Assembly (NCBI GenBank): GCA_963693085.1
Contig: OY856412.1
Coordinates: forward strand, 1,409,961,194-1,410,025,193
Source: Alisma plantago-aquatica
Taxonomy: Eukaryota > Streptophyta > Magnoliopsida > Alismatales > Alismataceae
Length of the DNA stretch: 64,000 nucleotides
Direction: 5' to 3'
The notes under the pieces are model-generated. The model did no database searches. It was not told where the DNA came from and saw nothing but the letters and a program-made list of their open reading frames with translations. The position numbers and the translations under genes are program-made. Positions 31,544-45,500 of the stretch are shown piece after piece. Within the stretch, counting starts at the first letter, position 1. Each line of letters begins with the position of its first letter.

Positions 31544-34500
31544 ATAAGGATTTCGTCCCCGAAATCGATAAAACGGATGAGGAGAAAAGAGCAGGGTATT
31601 TCCTTCTTATCTCATCCTCTAGTTCCCAAGTGGCTTCTTCAACACCACGATGGTTCCAGAGGACTTTCACGAGGCTTATATCTTTCTTCTTTAACTTTTT
31701 AGTTTTGTTATCAAGGATTGACACTGGTCCCTCCTCATATGTTATATCATCATATAATTCTACTTCCATTGGTTGTAGAACTGACTCGGTGTCTGGGTGA
31801 CATTTCCTCAGCATGGAAATGTGAAATACAGGGTGTAACTTCTACAACTCTTGAGGTAACTTTAGTCTATAGGCCACCTTTTCAACTCTCTCAACAATTG
31901 GATAAGGTCCCATAAATCTAGGAGCTAATTTTCCTTTTCTTCCAAAACGAAGGACTCCTTTCCAAGGTGAGACCTTGAGATACACTCTGTCTCCAACCTG
32001 GAACTCTAGGGGTCTACGACCTTTATCAGCATACGACTTCTGCCTATCCTGTGTAATCTTAAGCTGTTGCTGTATAACTTTAATCTTCTATGTAGTTTGC
32101 TGCACAAGATCAGGACCTAACAACTGGAGCTCACCAGTCTCATACCAACACAAGGGTGATCTACAACGTATACCATACAAAGCTTCATAGGGTGCCATAT
32201 CAATACTATGTTGATAGCTATTGTTATAGGAAAACTCTATAAAGTTCAGATGTAGATCCCAACTCCCGGTAAACTGGAGAACACATGCTCTCAACAGGTC
32301 TTCCAAGGTCTGTATAGTCCCTTCTGACTGTCCATCAGTCTGTGGGTGAAAGGCTGTACTAAACCTTAGTTTGGTGCCTAAGGCTCTGTGTAACTGCTTC
32401 CAAAAGCGACTTGTAAATTGGGGACCTTTGTCAGAAACTATTGTGATAGGAACTCCGTGCAAACGCACTATCTCTTGTACATACAACTGTGATAACCTTT
32501 CAGCAGAATTGGTTGTTTTGACAGGTAGGAAATGTGTTGTCTTTGTCAACCTATCAACAACTACCCAAATGGAATCATGTCCTTTGTTTGTCCTAGGTAG
32601 GCCAACAACAAAGTCCATGGTCACATGGTCCCACTTCCATTGTGGTATGGGTAAGGGTTGCATTATTCCTGCAGGTTTCTGGTGCTCAGCCTTGACTTGC
32701 TGACACACAGAACACCTTAGAACAAACTCAGCTACATCCTTCTTCATTCCAGGCCACCAATACATATCCTTCAAGTTTCGATACATCTTGGTTCTCCCTG
32801 GATGCATAGCATATATTGAAGAATGAGCTTCCTCTAGAACTATCTTCCTCAGGTTATCTACATCAGGTACTATCATCCTCCCATGATAGCATGCCACCTG
32901 GTCTGAATCATGAAAACCTTCTTGCTTCTCACTACCATACGCGGATCTAAACTGCTGAACTGCAGCATCTACTTGTTGTGCCTCCTTTATCTGCTCTCTT
33001 AGGGTAGGTTTAATCTACATCTCAGCTAACAAACCAGCTAACAATGACACCTTCAGCTGTACATTGTTTTTCCTTAAAGAGATAAGCATATCTCTCCTAG
33101 AGCATACTAAGGAACTTAGTTGTGCTCTATTCATGGTTGATGTTGTTGATTTCCTACTCAAGGCATCTGCAACCACATTGGCCTTGCCCGGATGGTAATC
33201 AATTGTACAGTCGTAGTCCTTGATTAACTCCATCCAGCGACGTTGCCTCATGTTAAGTTCATGCTGAGAGAAGATATACTTAAGGTTCTTGTGGTCTGTG
33301 AAAATCTGGAAGGTTTCTCCGTAGAGATAATGTCTCCAGATTTTCAAGGCATGGACCACAACAGCTAACTCTAGATCGTGTGTCGGATAATTCTCCTCGT
33401 GTTTCTTAAGCTGTCGGAAAGAAAAAGAAATCACTTGTTTATCATGCATCAACACACATCCAAGTCCATTCTTGGAGGCATCACAGAAGACTACATATCC
33501 TTTTCCTTGTTTAGGTAGCACAAGCACAGGTGCACTTGTCAACCTTTCTTTCAACAGCTGAAAAGATTGTTGACACTTATCACTCCAGGAAAAAGGAACA
33601 TCTTTCCTGGTTAACTTGGTCAAAGGTAAGGCTATAGAACTGAAATTCTTAATAAACCTTCGATAATAACCAGCTAACCCCAAGAAACTTCTAATTTCCA
33701 TTGGTGTCTTCGGTTGTTCCCACTGTAGAATAGATTCCACCTTTGCAGGGTCAACACGAATTCCCGAGGCAGATATCACATGTCCAAGAAAAGATACCTC
33801 CGGCAGCCAGAACTCACACTTGCTAAATTTAGCGTATAGCTTGTGTTCTCGTAGTAAGGTCAGAGCTTGGCGAAGATGCTGCTCATGCTGCTGGGCATCT
33901 TTACTATAAATCAGGATGTCATCTATAAAGAAGACAACACAGTGATCAAGGAAGGGTCAAAAGACTCTATTCATGAGTTCCATGAATGCAGCTGGTGCAT
34001 TGGTTAGCCCAAACGACATAACCGTGAACTCATAGTGACCATATCTTGTCCTAAAGGCAGACTTGGATATGTCACTGTCCTTAATGCGGAGTTGATGATA
34101 TCCAGACCTTAAGTCTATCTTGGAAAAGACCGTTGCACCACGCAACTGGTCAAAAAGATCATCAATCCTCGGAAAAGGGTACTTGTTCTTTATTGTTACT
34201 TTATTGAGTTGTCTATAGTCAATGCACAACCACATTGATCCATCTTTCTTTTTAACAAACAAAACCGGAGCACCCTAAGGTGAAGTGCTCGGTCGGATAA
34301 AACCTTTCTCAAGTAACTCTTGAAGCTGTTTCTTGAGTTCTACCATTTCGGCAGGCGCCATCCTATAAGGAGTCTGGGCTATAGGTTTTGTATCTGGGAC
34401 TAAATTGATTTCAAAATCAATCTCCCGAGGTGGTGGTATACCAGGAAGTTCTTCAGGAAACACATCCTCGAATTCCATGACTATAGGTACTTCAACAGGG

Positions 34501-36227
34501 TTGGGACTCTTCTTGGTAACATCTACCACATGGGCCAAGAATGCATAACATCCTTGCCTCATCAGCTTATCAGCAACCATAGCTGATACAAGACAAGTGG
34601 GCAGAATCTTTCTTTCTCCTTGAAAGATCCATGTGTTGCTTTCATCAGCAAACACTGCCAACTTGGACTCACAATCCAAGACAACTCGATACCTTTCCAA
34701 GGTATCCATCCCTAGGATTACATCAAATCCTTGCATATCAAGCGGTATAAGGTCCACTTGAATGCGATGTTTAGAAAAGAAGAGGATGCAGGGAGAGCAT
34801 ACCTCCTGCAAAATAGCAGACCCACTCAACGGAGTCTCCAACAACAACCTATCTGCCCTATGACTAGCTGTCATATTGCAGTTGCGAATCACTCTTCGAG
34901 TGATGAAAGAGTGCGTAGCACCTGGGTCAATCAGAACAGATATTACACAAGGTTTAGACATATCATAATATAAAAGTTCCATCTGACCTGTCACCACTTG
35001 TGGATCGACCACTGCCTCTGGTGGGGTCATAGCATAGAACCTCGCTGTCACCTGGTGTTGAGGTGGTGCTGATGATCCAGCTTGAGATGCTTGTCCACGT
35101 CCTCAAGATGCTCCTTGAGATTGCATTCTCTGAGATCCTTGTTGATTCCGTCTCGGAGGCTGTGTCACACTGACAGGCTTAGATTGGCAGTCCTTCATCA
35201 AGTGTCCCACTTTACCACAGTTGTAGAAGCTTCTCTCCAGTTGTTGTGGTCTGGGTGGTCCAGTATCTGACATTGATGCATAACTCTGAGTCTCCTGAGG
35301 TGGTTGTCTTCGTCCTCTACCTCTACTTGGAGACCACTGAGTCTGAGAACTAGATCTAGGTGGTGGAGGGTTAGGTGCAGAGGATCTAGGCTTCTTAAAT
35401 TCCCTAGATGAAGAAACCTGGAACTGTGGATATCTTTTCTGAGTTTGCCTCTTCTCAACCACAGATCTCTCTATCCTTCAGAGTGACTCAACGAAGGTAG
35501 AGAATCTCTCTCGGTTTTCTAAGGCAGACACGGGGGTACTCATGTCAGCATTCAAACCCCTCTCGAATCTCCTGATTCTTTCTTCTTCTGTGGCAGCCAT
35601 GTGCAGACAAAACCGCAACAACTCCATGAACTTAGCTTCATAGTCGCTAATGTTCATTACTCCCTGCCTCAGTCTCTCAAATTGAGAGATCTTCTCATCT
35701 AGGAAGGTCTTTGGGAAATATCTATGAACAAACTCCCGCCGAAAGTCTTCCCACAAGATCTCTATTCCAGGTCTCTTCTGCTCTTCCATTGTCCACCAAT
35801 GACCAGCGCTTCCTTTGAGAAGATAGACAGCATGTCTGACCGTCTCAGTTTCAGGGATATTGAGGATCCTGAAAGCCTTCTCCAACTCCGTCAACCACAG
35901 ATCAGCATCTGCGGGATCAGCAGTCCCAAGGTACTCGGTAGCTCCGACACGACATAGTCGCTCGAACGTCTTACCGATACCTTGTCCTTCAGGCTGGGCT
36001 GGTGCCCTAGGTGCAGGAATAGGCATCCTGTCGATTAAATGTGTCATGGAAGTCATAAACTGCCCGAACATCGTTTGTACTGCTGGGTTACCCATGTCAG
36101 CTGGGTCAAACTGGGGTGGCTCCCTGAGTGGCTCAGGTGTAGGTTGTTCTATTTCTGGAACCCTTGCACCGCCTCGAGGTGCACTAGCACTACTCTCTGC
36201 CACATACTCATCTTGTGGCTCAGCCAT
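31542..36227 (-). pseudogene. Chromovirus gag-pol polyprotein, one frame with seven nonsense codons
   Basis: ATG at 36227 (MAEPQDEY). In order: Gag (DLWLTELEKAF, HWWTMEEQKR, FRREFVHRYFP), a zinc knuckle with its first Cys replaced (SFYNCGKVGHLMKDC, about 35235-35195), aspartic protease (DPGATHSFI, about 34925), RT ([36 protein letters not shown] at about 33920), RNase H ([22 protein letters not shown]), integrase (H-H-C-C at 32780-32680, then D, D and E in TMDFVVGL, VSDKGPQF and QSEGTIQTLE), and a chromodomain (SLVKVLWNHRGVEEATWELE, 31680-31570). Stops are at 35478, 35103, 34275, 33957, 33015, 32088 and 31842, all in the same frame. I find no frameshift. Catalytic residues are otherwise kept. 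Confidence 0.95.
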
Positions 36228-36340
36228 GCTTATGTATCTTCTTCTCCTGAGGAGCAGAAGATTCTATTAGATAAGGAAGGAATACTAGAGATAGACTCGA
36301 CTTCCTAAGTCCTATGCCTCTGTAGACTCGGCGAACCTGG

Positions 36341-36353
36341 AGCTCTGATACCA
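36341..36353 (-). promoter_or_regulatory. Chromovirus primer binding site (tRNA-iMet)
   Basis: Minus strand TGGTATCAGAGCT, six bases inside the 5' LTR. It matches the 3' end of plant initiator tRNA-Met. Confidence 0.9.
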
Positions 36354-38443
36354 CTTATTTGTGGGCTCCGATCTCCAAACCACGAAATAATCACGATTTA
36401 AACTTGAGCGGAAGCAATCGATAATCAGCGGAAGACAAAAATCATGGGAAATTAAAACTTTTTGAGATAAGAGCTTGAAACCACTAACCTTTTCCATAGA
36501 AAAAGGATTTAAACTATATACATCTCTGTCAAATTACTTCTTGAGTAATTATATACAACATGATACAAAATCTCAAGAACTCATGACCAAAACACTCCAA
36601 GACCTGAGAGTACAGAGGACACATAGGTCTGACTCTAACTACACCACATAGCAGGTTGAATCTCCACCTAAGATTTACTGCTGCTCCTGGTGCTGCTGCT
36701 GCTGGGATTGGTCACCTTTAGACCGGTTCCTCCGTCTTCGACGACCACCTAAAAAGTTGAAGTCTACGGGGTGAGACAATTATACATAATTGCCCCAGTA
36801 AGAGTTATAACTCTCCACTAGAAGCTTTATAAGCAAACAAAGAATAACTTAAGCAGTAAAAGCTTTCAAAGCATTCATTAGCAGTTTTGATAATAAGCAA
36901 GAGTTCAACATTTATGAAACATGAAGAACATATACTTTATCTAGTGTAACATCAATCAAGTAATACTACACTATTGATTATGTTTTTCAACCATTATTAT
37001 GCCTTGTGGAGATGAGGTATACCACTCATACTCCAACTGATCGCTAAGAAGTCACATCAGTATCATACATAGGTCATTAAAAGAGTCGGATTCTTATGAC
37101 CTCATCTTCCTCAGTCAGTTAGAGGATTGTTTGTAGGACATCTGGCAGGACGTCTGCTATTTATAGCTCACCAGGGTAAACTGGACCTTCTCTATGTTTT
37201 TAGAGTTACAATGGCGTTCTGTACTCTCTTCGTCATCGGAAGATTTCTTGATTATCTTTCATCGATGCGGTGTTTGTGTTTACTTTGGGAGAATAGTGAT
37301 ACATCTCACCTTTTTGGGTTTGTAGTGAAGGTTTGAAGGACTATAAAAATCTACATCAATTCCTACACTAGGATGTAAGGTTCTACACATCCATATACCC
37401 CACATACTCAAAAGTATGTGATCCAGAAGTTCCCTTGGGAAAACCTGTTTCACCATCATTTAGACTCTGACAATGATGGATCTATGATCAGGGCTCTACA
37501 TTACACTTGATTAGTTAGGTACATTCAGTATTCTTCTAACATCATACATGGTTCTTCAAACAATAACATTAGCATAACAACTATAAATGATAATACTAAA
37601 ATGTAGCAAGCCTAACTCTTTTCAATCATCAGTTCTCAATCATTTCACCACAAGTCATCTGTTAAGCATGACCTTGATGGTGTTTATGGCTCTTACAACC
37701 CATAAATCTCAATAGATGTCACTAGCAGTGCATCAAGATATTTCACTTATTCATAAAGCTTAAGACATGCTTTCAATGAATATAGTATTATAATCCATAC
37801 CTGGATATGATCATCATCTCATAACAACCTGCAAGGTTAGCTCAACTGGTACCAGTAAACAATTCATCAATCAAGGTTTACTTATTCATCTTTCATGTCA
37901 CCACCCTAGAATTAGGGTTTACTATTCACTCCATGGTGAATTGTACTCATTACATCATCATGTATGAGAAACATCATCATTAAAGCTCTTAAGTAAGATT
38001 AAGATTCACTAGTTATCATAATTAGGGTTTCCATGATCTCACATAGGTGAATCATTCCCTACTCATGTACATTCATGTGTATTGAAAGTATCTTACTTAA
38101 GTTTCCACCATAAAAGGGTACTTCCTCTCTCTTAGGATACTTTCTCTCTCCTCTTACTAGTAGATGGTGATAACACCACTCTAGATCATGTTGGGATAAG
38201 TCCTCATTGACTAACATAAGCCAAAACATCACTATCATGTAATTAGGGTTTGATTAAAACAAGGTTTTACTCCATTAAACCCCTCAAGGGTATTTTGGTA
38301 ATTTACCTCATGATCACCATCATGGGTCAACTCATTAATCACTTAGTCCCTTAATGAGTTAGGTTACCATTAGGGTTTAGATTAGATCATCATTGAATCA
38401 ATTACATCATCAATTGATTAAGTACAAACCACCTTGAACACCT

Positions 38444-39500
38444 TCAAACGGTTTCAACCTTCAACCACCAAACGGTCTTGAGACCGTTTGGGTGCGTTGA
38501 CCATTTTGACTTTCAAACCGTTTGAAGCTCATACGGTTTGAAACTGTTTGATCAAATCAACTTGAGATCGATTGAACCAAACAACCTTGAGATCGTTTGG
38601 CCCCAAACGGTCTTGAGGCCGTTTGGATTCAAACGGTCTTGAGACCATTTGGTCAAAATGGGCTCAAACCGTTTGGACCTCCAAAGTGGTTCAAAAGTTA
38701 CAATTAGTCATGGTTAAGTATGTTGAAGCCCTCAATTGGCCAAAGCCATATTAACCACTTATAAATTGAGTCAATTAGGATGAACCTCAATCACTTGGAC
38801 ACCAAATTAACCCTCAATTGAAAGTCAATTAGGGTTAAGTCCATCTCAATTAGGGTTTCAAATCGGATGGTCATCAATATTCAACAATGTGAATCAATTC
38901 AAGGTTGAACCTATCAATTGACCTCCAATTGGGCCCAAACTTGGCCCACACGGTCTTGAGATCGTTTGGATGACCTCCAAATGGTCTTGAGACCGTTTAC
39001 CCAAAGTTTGACCAAAAACCAAGTCGGTTGGTTTAGGGTTGAACTCCAATTAGGTCTAAAAATCAGCATTTTTATCAATTCATCAACTTATTGCAATTGG
39101 ACCTTCAAACCATTAGATTATCTCAACCCTAGATCTCCAAACGGTCTTGGGTTGTGCCCAAACGGTCTTGAGACCGTTTGGAAGGACCTCCAAATGGTCT
39201 TGACACCGTTTGGGTCCTTCAACCCAAAACTCAACAAGATCTATGCTTTAAAACAGTAATTTCAACCTGATTAGGGTTAGGATGTTGAAGTGCCTTCAAC
39301 TCTCAATTGGTTAAGAGTTAATCTTTGATTATTTGCAGGAATAAAATTCAACATATTACCAACAGACCCTAAAATAGTCGTCCCTTGGTCAACCCTATCA
39401 AACGGTCTTGAGACCATTTCAATCCAAACGGTCTTGCAAGACCGTTTGAGAGCAAACGGTTTGAAACCGTTTGACCTTAAACGGTTTGCAACCGTTTGGA
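38444..39500. repeat. Interrupted-palindrome array in chromovirus 5' LTR
   Basis: Same array as in the other LTR, with one unit fewer and a few arms decayed by single changes, for example GAGACCATTTGG and GACACCGTTTGG. It lies about 0.5-1.6 kb downstream of the TATA box on the transcribed strand. Confidence 0.9.
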
Positions 39501-40017
39501 CCAAAAGGGTCCAAGGTCGTTTGATAAAGTAGCATAGGAATTCACACCCATCATCTTCAACCTTGGTTAAGGTCGGTTATTCCACCGTTTTGCTTGCAAA
39601 AGTGCAAGGAAGAAGGGAGGTAAAAGAAGAAGTATCATGCTAATTTGCAAGAACTAAGTATGCATATAAAGCAAAGAATTTAGAGTTATAAAACCCACCT
39701 AAAGGTCGTTCCTTGAGCTCCAAGATTTCAAGCTCCAAGCTTTAATGGCATCTTCGAGCTCCACAGGTTCGTCCAAGGTGAATTCTCCAAGGAAACGTTG
39801 GAAAGGAAAGGCTAGAAAGATAGAGCTAGGTGAGCTAGCCATGAATCTAACCTTGAAAATGAGTTTCTTCCATGAATTCAAGCAAAAGGGATGATCTAAA
39901 CTTACCTAGAACCCTTGGTCGTCCCTCTCTGCTCCAGAGCAAGCCTTGGTTGGTTGAGAAAGAAGAGAAGAAGTGAAGGAAATGAAAGGTTCGTTCACTT
40001 GTTACAAGGAAAGGGCT

Positions 40018-40023
40018 TATATA
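40018..40023 (-). promoter_or_regulatory. TATA box of chromovirus 5' LTR
   Basis: Same AAGTATATAAGCCC context as in the other LTR. A start about 30 bp further left would leave a leader of some 3.6 kb before gag. Confidence 0.55.
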
Positions 40024-40718
40024 CTTTAGGCCTTTTTACACCATAAGGACCTCTAAAGTATGGAATTTTTTCATCTAAGTACCCCCTTGCTCAAGGCACG
40101 TCCAAACTCATCTAAACTTATGCAAAGCTCATGAAATCTCAAGATCTAAGGGTAAAGAAAACCAACTTTCAACTAAGGTACATATATGAAAGGTTTCGAT
40201 ACCCATATTAGGTGATTTTTACCACAAGGATCATTTTTCTTATCTGATTATTCATTGACGTCCCCTTTTCATCATTTCTACTCTAAATGATGGCAAAAGT
40301 TATAAAATATGTTCTAGAAAGTGAATTTTACAAATTACAACCCTCAATTTGGGTAAATTGCACTTTACTCCAAATTAGGGTTTTTAAGCACAAGGATCAT
40401 TCCACAAGCTGCATCTGGATGCCCAAGCTTGGAAAATCCTTCTTACTTCATCATATTTACTCATATGATGTATTATTATCATAAGAACATCTTTAACTGT
40501 GAACATTGCAAGTTAACCCCTTTAACTGGGTAATTTGCACATAGGTCCCTACACTACAAAACAATGCTACAACTTTACATATAAAGGAGAAAAATTGAAA
40601 GTAAATGTTCCTGAGGAACTTAATTACATGCCAGGGAGTATTCACAAGTATATAATTACATATTTAGTCAAAACTTCTAGGGTTATGTTATAACCCAGGT
40701 CAGGGATGTTACAGGATA

Positions 40719-42267
40719 GGACGTGTTGTACCAAAATTTTGGCAGATTCAACATCAACTATGCTCCCATCTTTTTTACGATGAGTTTTCTCAAAAAACAA
40801 TATGGGATCCACTTCTCTGCCTATTTCCTTCTCCATCTTTATCATTCAAACAAGGTTATTGTAAACATTAAATAAACGCATGTCATCAAATTGTTTAAAT
40901 GGATCACAAAAATTACTAACTTACATCATATTTCAGACATGCAAATGACTCGGTTCCTGTTGTGTGGCTAACCTTTTGAAATTTTCTACTTGTCTTGATA
41001 GTTATAGACTTTCTCTGTGACAAATATTGTATTTTTGTGCATAGTAATTATCTGTGAGGTAATTTAAGTATCAATGAATAGAAAAAAAAAGTATTACCTT
41101 TCCTTTATTACTCCTCCAATAATCCACAAGAAATTTCCAATGAGACTTGTCCACACAGGGAACAACTTGTTCAAGTTGTTGTTCATATGGACTATCATCT
41201 CAAAAGTATAGTCTCCTTAACTCCCACTTGTGGTCCTTCCGTGTCTTTCCTTGTCTCTTCATTTTCCACTCCTTTAGATCTGAATCCATTGTGAATTTAC
41301 TCTACCGACATAAAGGATATCCACTAGAAGCTTCATTTAACCATTTAAAACTAGAATTTAATAATATACCTTCACAAAATTCAATATATAATCTTTTTTA
41401 TTTGCTGGAAATTGTCTCCAGTCCTCATAGTTTAGATGACAAAGAATGAGATCTCTTGCAATGGTTGTCAGAAAACTTTATAAGTGACATTGGTTTTCAC
41501 CTATTGGTTGTCCAAATTGATTTTTTTAATGGGAATTGGATCGTCGGGCTTTCTTTTCCAGACTTTCTAACATTGTGTTTGTCCACGTGCTCGATGTTTT
41601 GGACCTAAGAATTCATTCATAAAGGATAAAATATATATGGAAAATTATATATAATTAAATGCAGCACTATAAATGCAATGATATGAATAAAATGATTACC
41701 TAGCCCATCAGAAGGTGTTGTTGTAACATTCAATGACTCATCATGGTGATTCGAGATGTCATTTTCGTCTATGTTATCAGGAAATGCATTGCTATTTTGG
41801 TTATTGGCAGCTCTATTCTCTACACTTCTAGAATGAATAGACACGTAAGCATTGACATTAGGCACATGTGATAGTTGTGAATTTCTTAATCTTATAACTT
41901 TATCACCACTTTCTTTATTGTACTAATTTTGGAACCTTGTTCCCATCTCCTTTTTAGTTGTGCATGTTTGAGAAGATTTTGAACCACCAACCATATTAGA
42001 GTCTTGGGGAGATGTGGCTGATTGGGTATTTTTTTCAGAGCTAGCCGTAGTTTTATTGAATTTCTTTGCTCTATCATTTTGAATTTTAGTTGGAAGGGAA
42101 GCTAAATTTTTTTTGGAGTGATTTGAGGATGACAGGTTCAAAGATTGCCAACAACCATGTTGAGTAATGATAGGTAAATGAGTCGTCGTACATGAGTCAT
42201 TGTTGTTGTTCTTATCATTCCTTGTGGGTGTCTTGTTATGGCAGCTGACACTGTACTATTTTCTCAT
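40719..42267 (-). pseudogene. Transposase_24-type (TNPA-like) gene of outer CACTA, 5' exons
   Basis: From an ATG at 42267 (MRK, stop, YSVSCHNK). A polar N-terminal exon (SSSNHSKKNLASLPTKIQND) is followed by pieces typical of the Ptta/En/Spm family: RGQTQC.KVWKRKPDDPIPI (about 41590-41540), LCHLNYEDWRQFP (41440-41405), VVPCVDKSHWKFLVDYWRSN (41165-41110), HTTGTESFACLKYD (40965-40925), then EIGREVDPILFFEKTHRKKD and VESAKIL (40830-40720). The order matches the family. Stops and shifts interrupt several exons. The chromovirus cuts the gene at 40713; the rest is at 26271-27148. The protein would bind subterminal repeats and assist TNP2. Confidence 0.8.
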
Positions 42268-42569
42268 GCTGAGTATATCAAGTCACATAAAAATGAAGAC
42301 ATTTAAAAAATATTGAACAACATAATAAATTTTTATAATTAATATTTAAAAACGAAACACATATATTTAATCAAATATAATTATAAACAACAACAGAGAC
42401 AAGGATAAATTTGATTACGAAGAATGGTAGACATGCAAAATGCATACACCTAGATAGAGCACAATGTGATATAGGAAATTAAAGAGATACATCAAGCCAA
42501 AAAAGGCTTATCTAAGTCAAGTAATAATGAAAAACTAAAAGAAACATTGGATGCTATTTTGTAATCTTC

Positions 42570-45500
42570 TCATTCAAAACTGTCATCATCATCACTTTGA
42601 GATACACTTTCATCATCATGCTGAATTTGGGATTGGTCTTTTTCAATTGTTGAACTATCAACAGTAATTCCTTCCATATCCAATCTAACTATGTCACAAT
42701 TAGTATCTTCATCCTCTGATGTCATTGATGGCCCATCTCTTGTTTCACCTTGCACATAAGCTTCAACATTCTCAATACAAGATTATTCTTCCATGTTGAA
42801 CATATCTTGTGGGGCAATCTTTATAGCAAAATGCCACCCTTTTGCAGTGACATCTTCTACCTAAAATACTTGTCCAACTTGAGATGCCACTACAAACGAT
42901 TCTCCTATAGTTTGAAGTCATCTCAAATTAACAAGAGTCAACCCATGTTCATCATGCTTGATTCCCCTCTTTGAGTAGATGTCCACCCAATCACACTTAA
43001 ATAATGTCACCTTAAAGTGTTCATAATAATTGAGCACAATAACATCCTTCAAAACACCATAGTAGGTAACATCTCTAGTAATTGGACTGTGGTCAGTGGT
43101 TTTAGAATAACAATTAGTCTTAGCTACCGGAAAGACTCCACTATTTTGTGTTGTTCGATTTTCATCTTTTGCCTTGGTATGAAATCCGTGACCATTGACA
43201 ACATAGCCCTTGTACTTAATGTCCAGTTGATGTGGACCTTGAGAAAGAAACTTGATTTTATCATCCACCATCTTTGTTCTTAGGAGTGTCTCAATCTAAC
43301 AAAAGAAGAGTTTGTTAGACTTTATTCATAAAACATAACAAATTTAATTACCACAACTAAACTTACATGTTCCTTAAACCATCCATCAAATCAGTTACTA
43401 TGTATTCTCTGAACCTCCTTTAAGGACTTCTGAGGATGTTTTGCCTAATGATATCATAGTGCTTCCTGAATACAAAATATGTGCAATATGTCATTGGAAT
43501 ATGTTATAGCATTTTATTAATAGAAGACAATTGTCACTAACTTACTTGATGTAGGGTTCAATTGCTTCACAATTGAATAGTACATGCTTATGGGCTTGTT
43601 GCAATGTATGTTCGTCCAAGACACATGTTACCATTTTACCAACACCATGACCTACTGTCGAGAAAATAGACCAATCATCATTGTCTTGTGTTGGCTCTTT
43701 TTCCAAATTTGTTTCTTCAGTATCGTTTCTATTTGGCCGGTTTAATTTTCTTTCAACTCCATCCAAGTATGTTGAAAAAAAAGTTAGACACTCTTTGGCT
43801 ATATATCCTTCTGTTATTGATCCTTCTGGATATCTTTTATTATGAACATATCCTTTTAGGGTCATCAGATACCTGATAACAAAGTTGAGGAAACTATAAT
43901 GACAACTTACATTCCAATAGGTAAAGTCATCACGACGTATGAAAAGTTACCTTTCAACTAGATACATCCAACGATACTAAATAGGGATGGCTATCTTAGC
44001 TTCATAAGCAAGATGGACTGATAGATGCACCATTATTTCAAAAAAACATGCAGGGAATATCTTCTCCATCTCACAAAGTGTCACAGCTATTGCATTTTCC
44101 AATGCAGTAAAATCATTTGGATCTATGACTTTAGTGCACAACCTTTGAAAATAGCAACAAAGATTAATAATACATGAATTATCATTCTTACTGGGAAAAG
44201 ACACAGTGAGAGCTAATGGCATAAGTTGTTGCATCAACATGTGGTAATCGTGACTTTTCATTAGTAGCATCTTCTGATCCTTCAGTCGTGCACATCTATA
44301 TATATTAGACGCATACCCATCTGGAACTTTGATAGATTTTAGGAGGTTGCAAAATAATATTTTTTCATCTTTTCTCATTGTATATCAAGCTAGAGGTAGG
44401 ATGGTATATTTACCAATAGTTTTTGGATGAAGCGGAAATATGATTCCCATATCCTCAAAATCCTTCCTTGCATTCAAGTTGTCCTTACTTTTATCCTTCA
44501 AACCTAGCAACGTTCCAACAATACTCTCACATATATTCTTCTTAATTTGCATGACATCGAGATTGTGTCTTACAATGTTAGATTTTTAATATGGTAGCTC
44601 AAAAAATATGCTTTTCCTATCCCAAATGTGTGTTGAATCTTTACCTCTTGGCCTTTTCTTACCAATTACAGTTCTTCCATCCTCCAATGGTAACAAGATT
44701 TGAGCTCCAGAAGGAGGTTTAGGTGGACACCTAAATTCTTGCTCACTGTCAAATGCCTTTGCTTCTTTTTGGAATCTATGACTAGTTGTAAAAAACCTAC
44801 GGTGTCCTCTGTAGCAAACTTTACATCTATGTGGCAACCAATGTGAGACAATATCTTTATTACAATAAGGACATGCTTTGTAGCCTTTAGTACTACAACC
44901 ATATAGATGTGCATATAAAATCACTAATAGTCCATAATAAAGAGGCACACATCAGAAATAATTCCTTGGTTCCAACGTCATATGTATGTACACCAATATC
45001 CCATAGTTCTTTCAACTCATCAATCAATGGACGCAAGTACACATCTATATTTTTGGGTGAAGTTGGTCCAGGAATGAGTAGGGACAACATAAAATACGGT
45101 TGCTTCATAAAAAAATAAGGAGGTAAATTATATGGAATAATCACAACAGGCCATGTACTATAAGAAGTACTCATTGTCCTAAAATGATTAAATCCATCAG
45201 CTGCAAGTCCCAATCGAATGTTTCTAGTGTCTGCAGCAAATTCTGGATGCATCACATCAAATTTTTTCCATGCAGGTGAATCTACCAGGTGTCTTAACTT
45301 GTCATTTTTTCATATTCTTCTGCATTCCACCTCACTAAGGAAGAGGTTTTTGATGACATGAACAACTGCATTAGGCGTGGTATAAGTGGAATGTGTATGA
45401 GCACTTTGACAGTTATTCTCTTGGGTTTTTTGCAAGTTCGTCATCATCATTTGGGATTGTTATCGTTTTCCATCTTGATGCTCCACATGTAGCACATACA

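Larger units (their letters stand above)
27149..40713 (-). mobile_element. Full-length Ty3/Gypsy chromovirus (Tekay/Del-like), TSD GGATA
   Basis: 13,565 bp between GGATA copies at 27144-27148 and 40714-40718. LTRs are 27149-31527 and 36360-40713. Element polarity is minus: primer site next to the right LTR, gag then pol reading leftward, polypurine tract next to the left LTR. The chromodomain after the integrase and the DPGATHSF protease motif place it with plant chromoviruses of the Tekay/Del type. The LTRs differ by scattered substitutions and one palindrome unit, so the insertion is not brand new. It split the Transposase_24 gene of the outer CACTA. Confidence 0.95.
36360..40713 (-). repeat. 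Chromovirus 5' LTR (element orientation), 4,354 bp
   Basis: Near-identical partner of 27149-31527. The 25-bp length difference is mostly one missing 24-bp palindrome unit near 38490. It bears the TATA box at 40018-40023 (minus). Confidence 0.95.
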
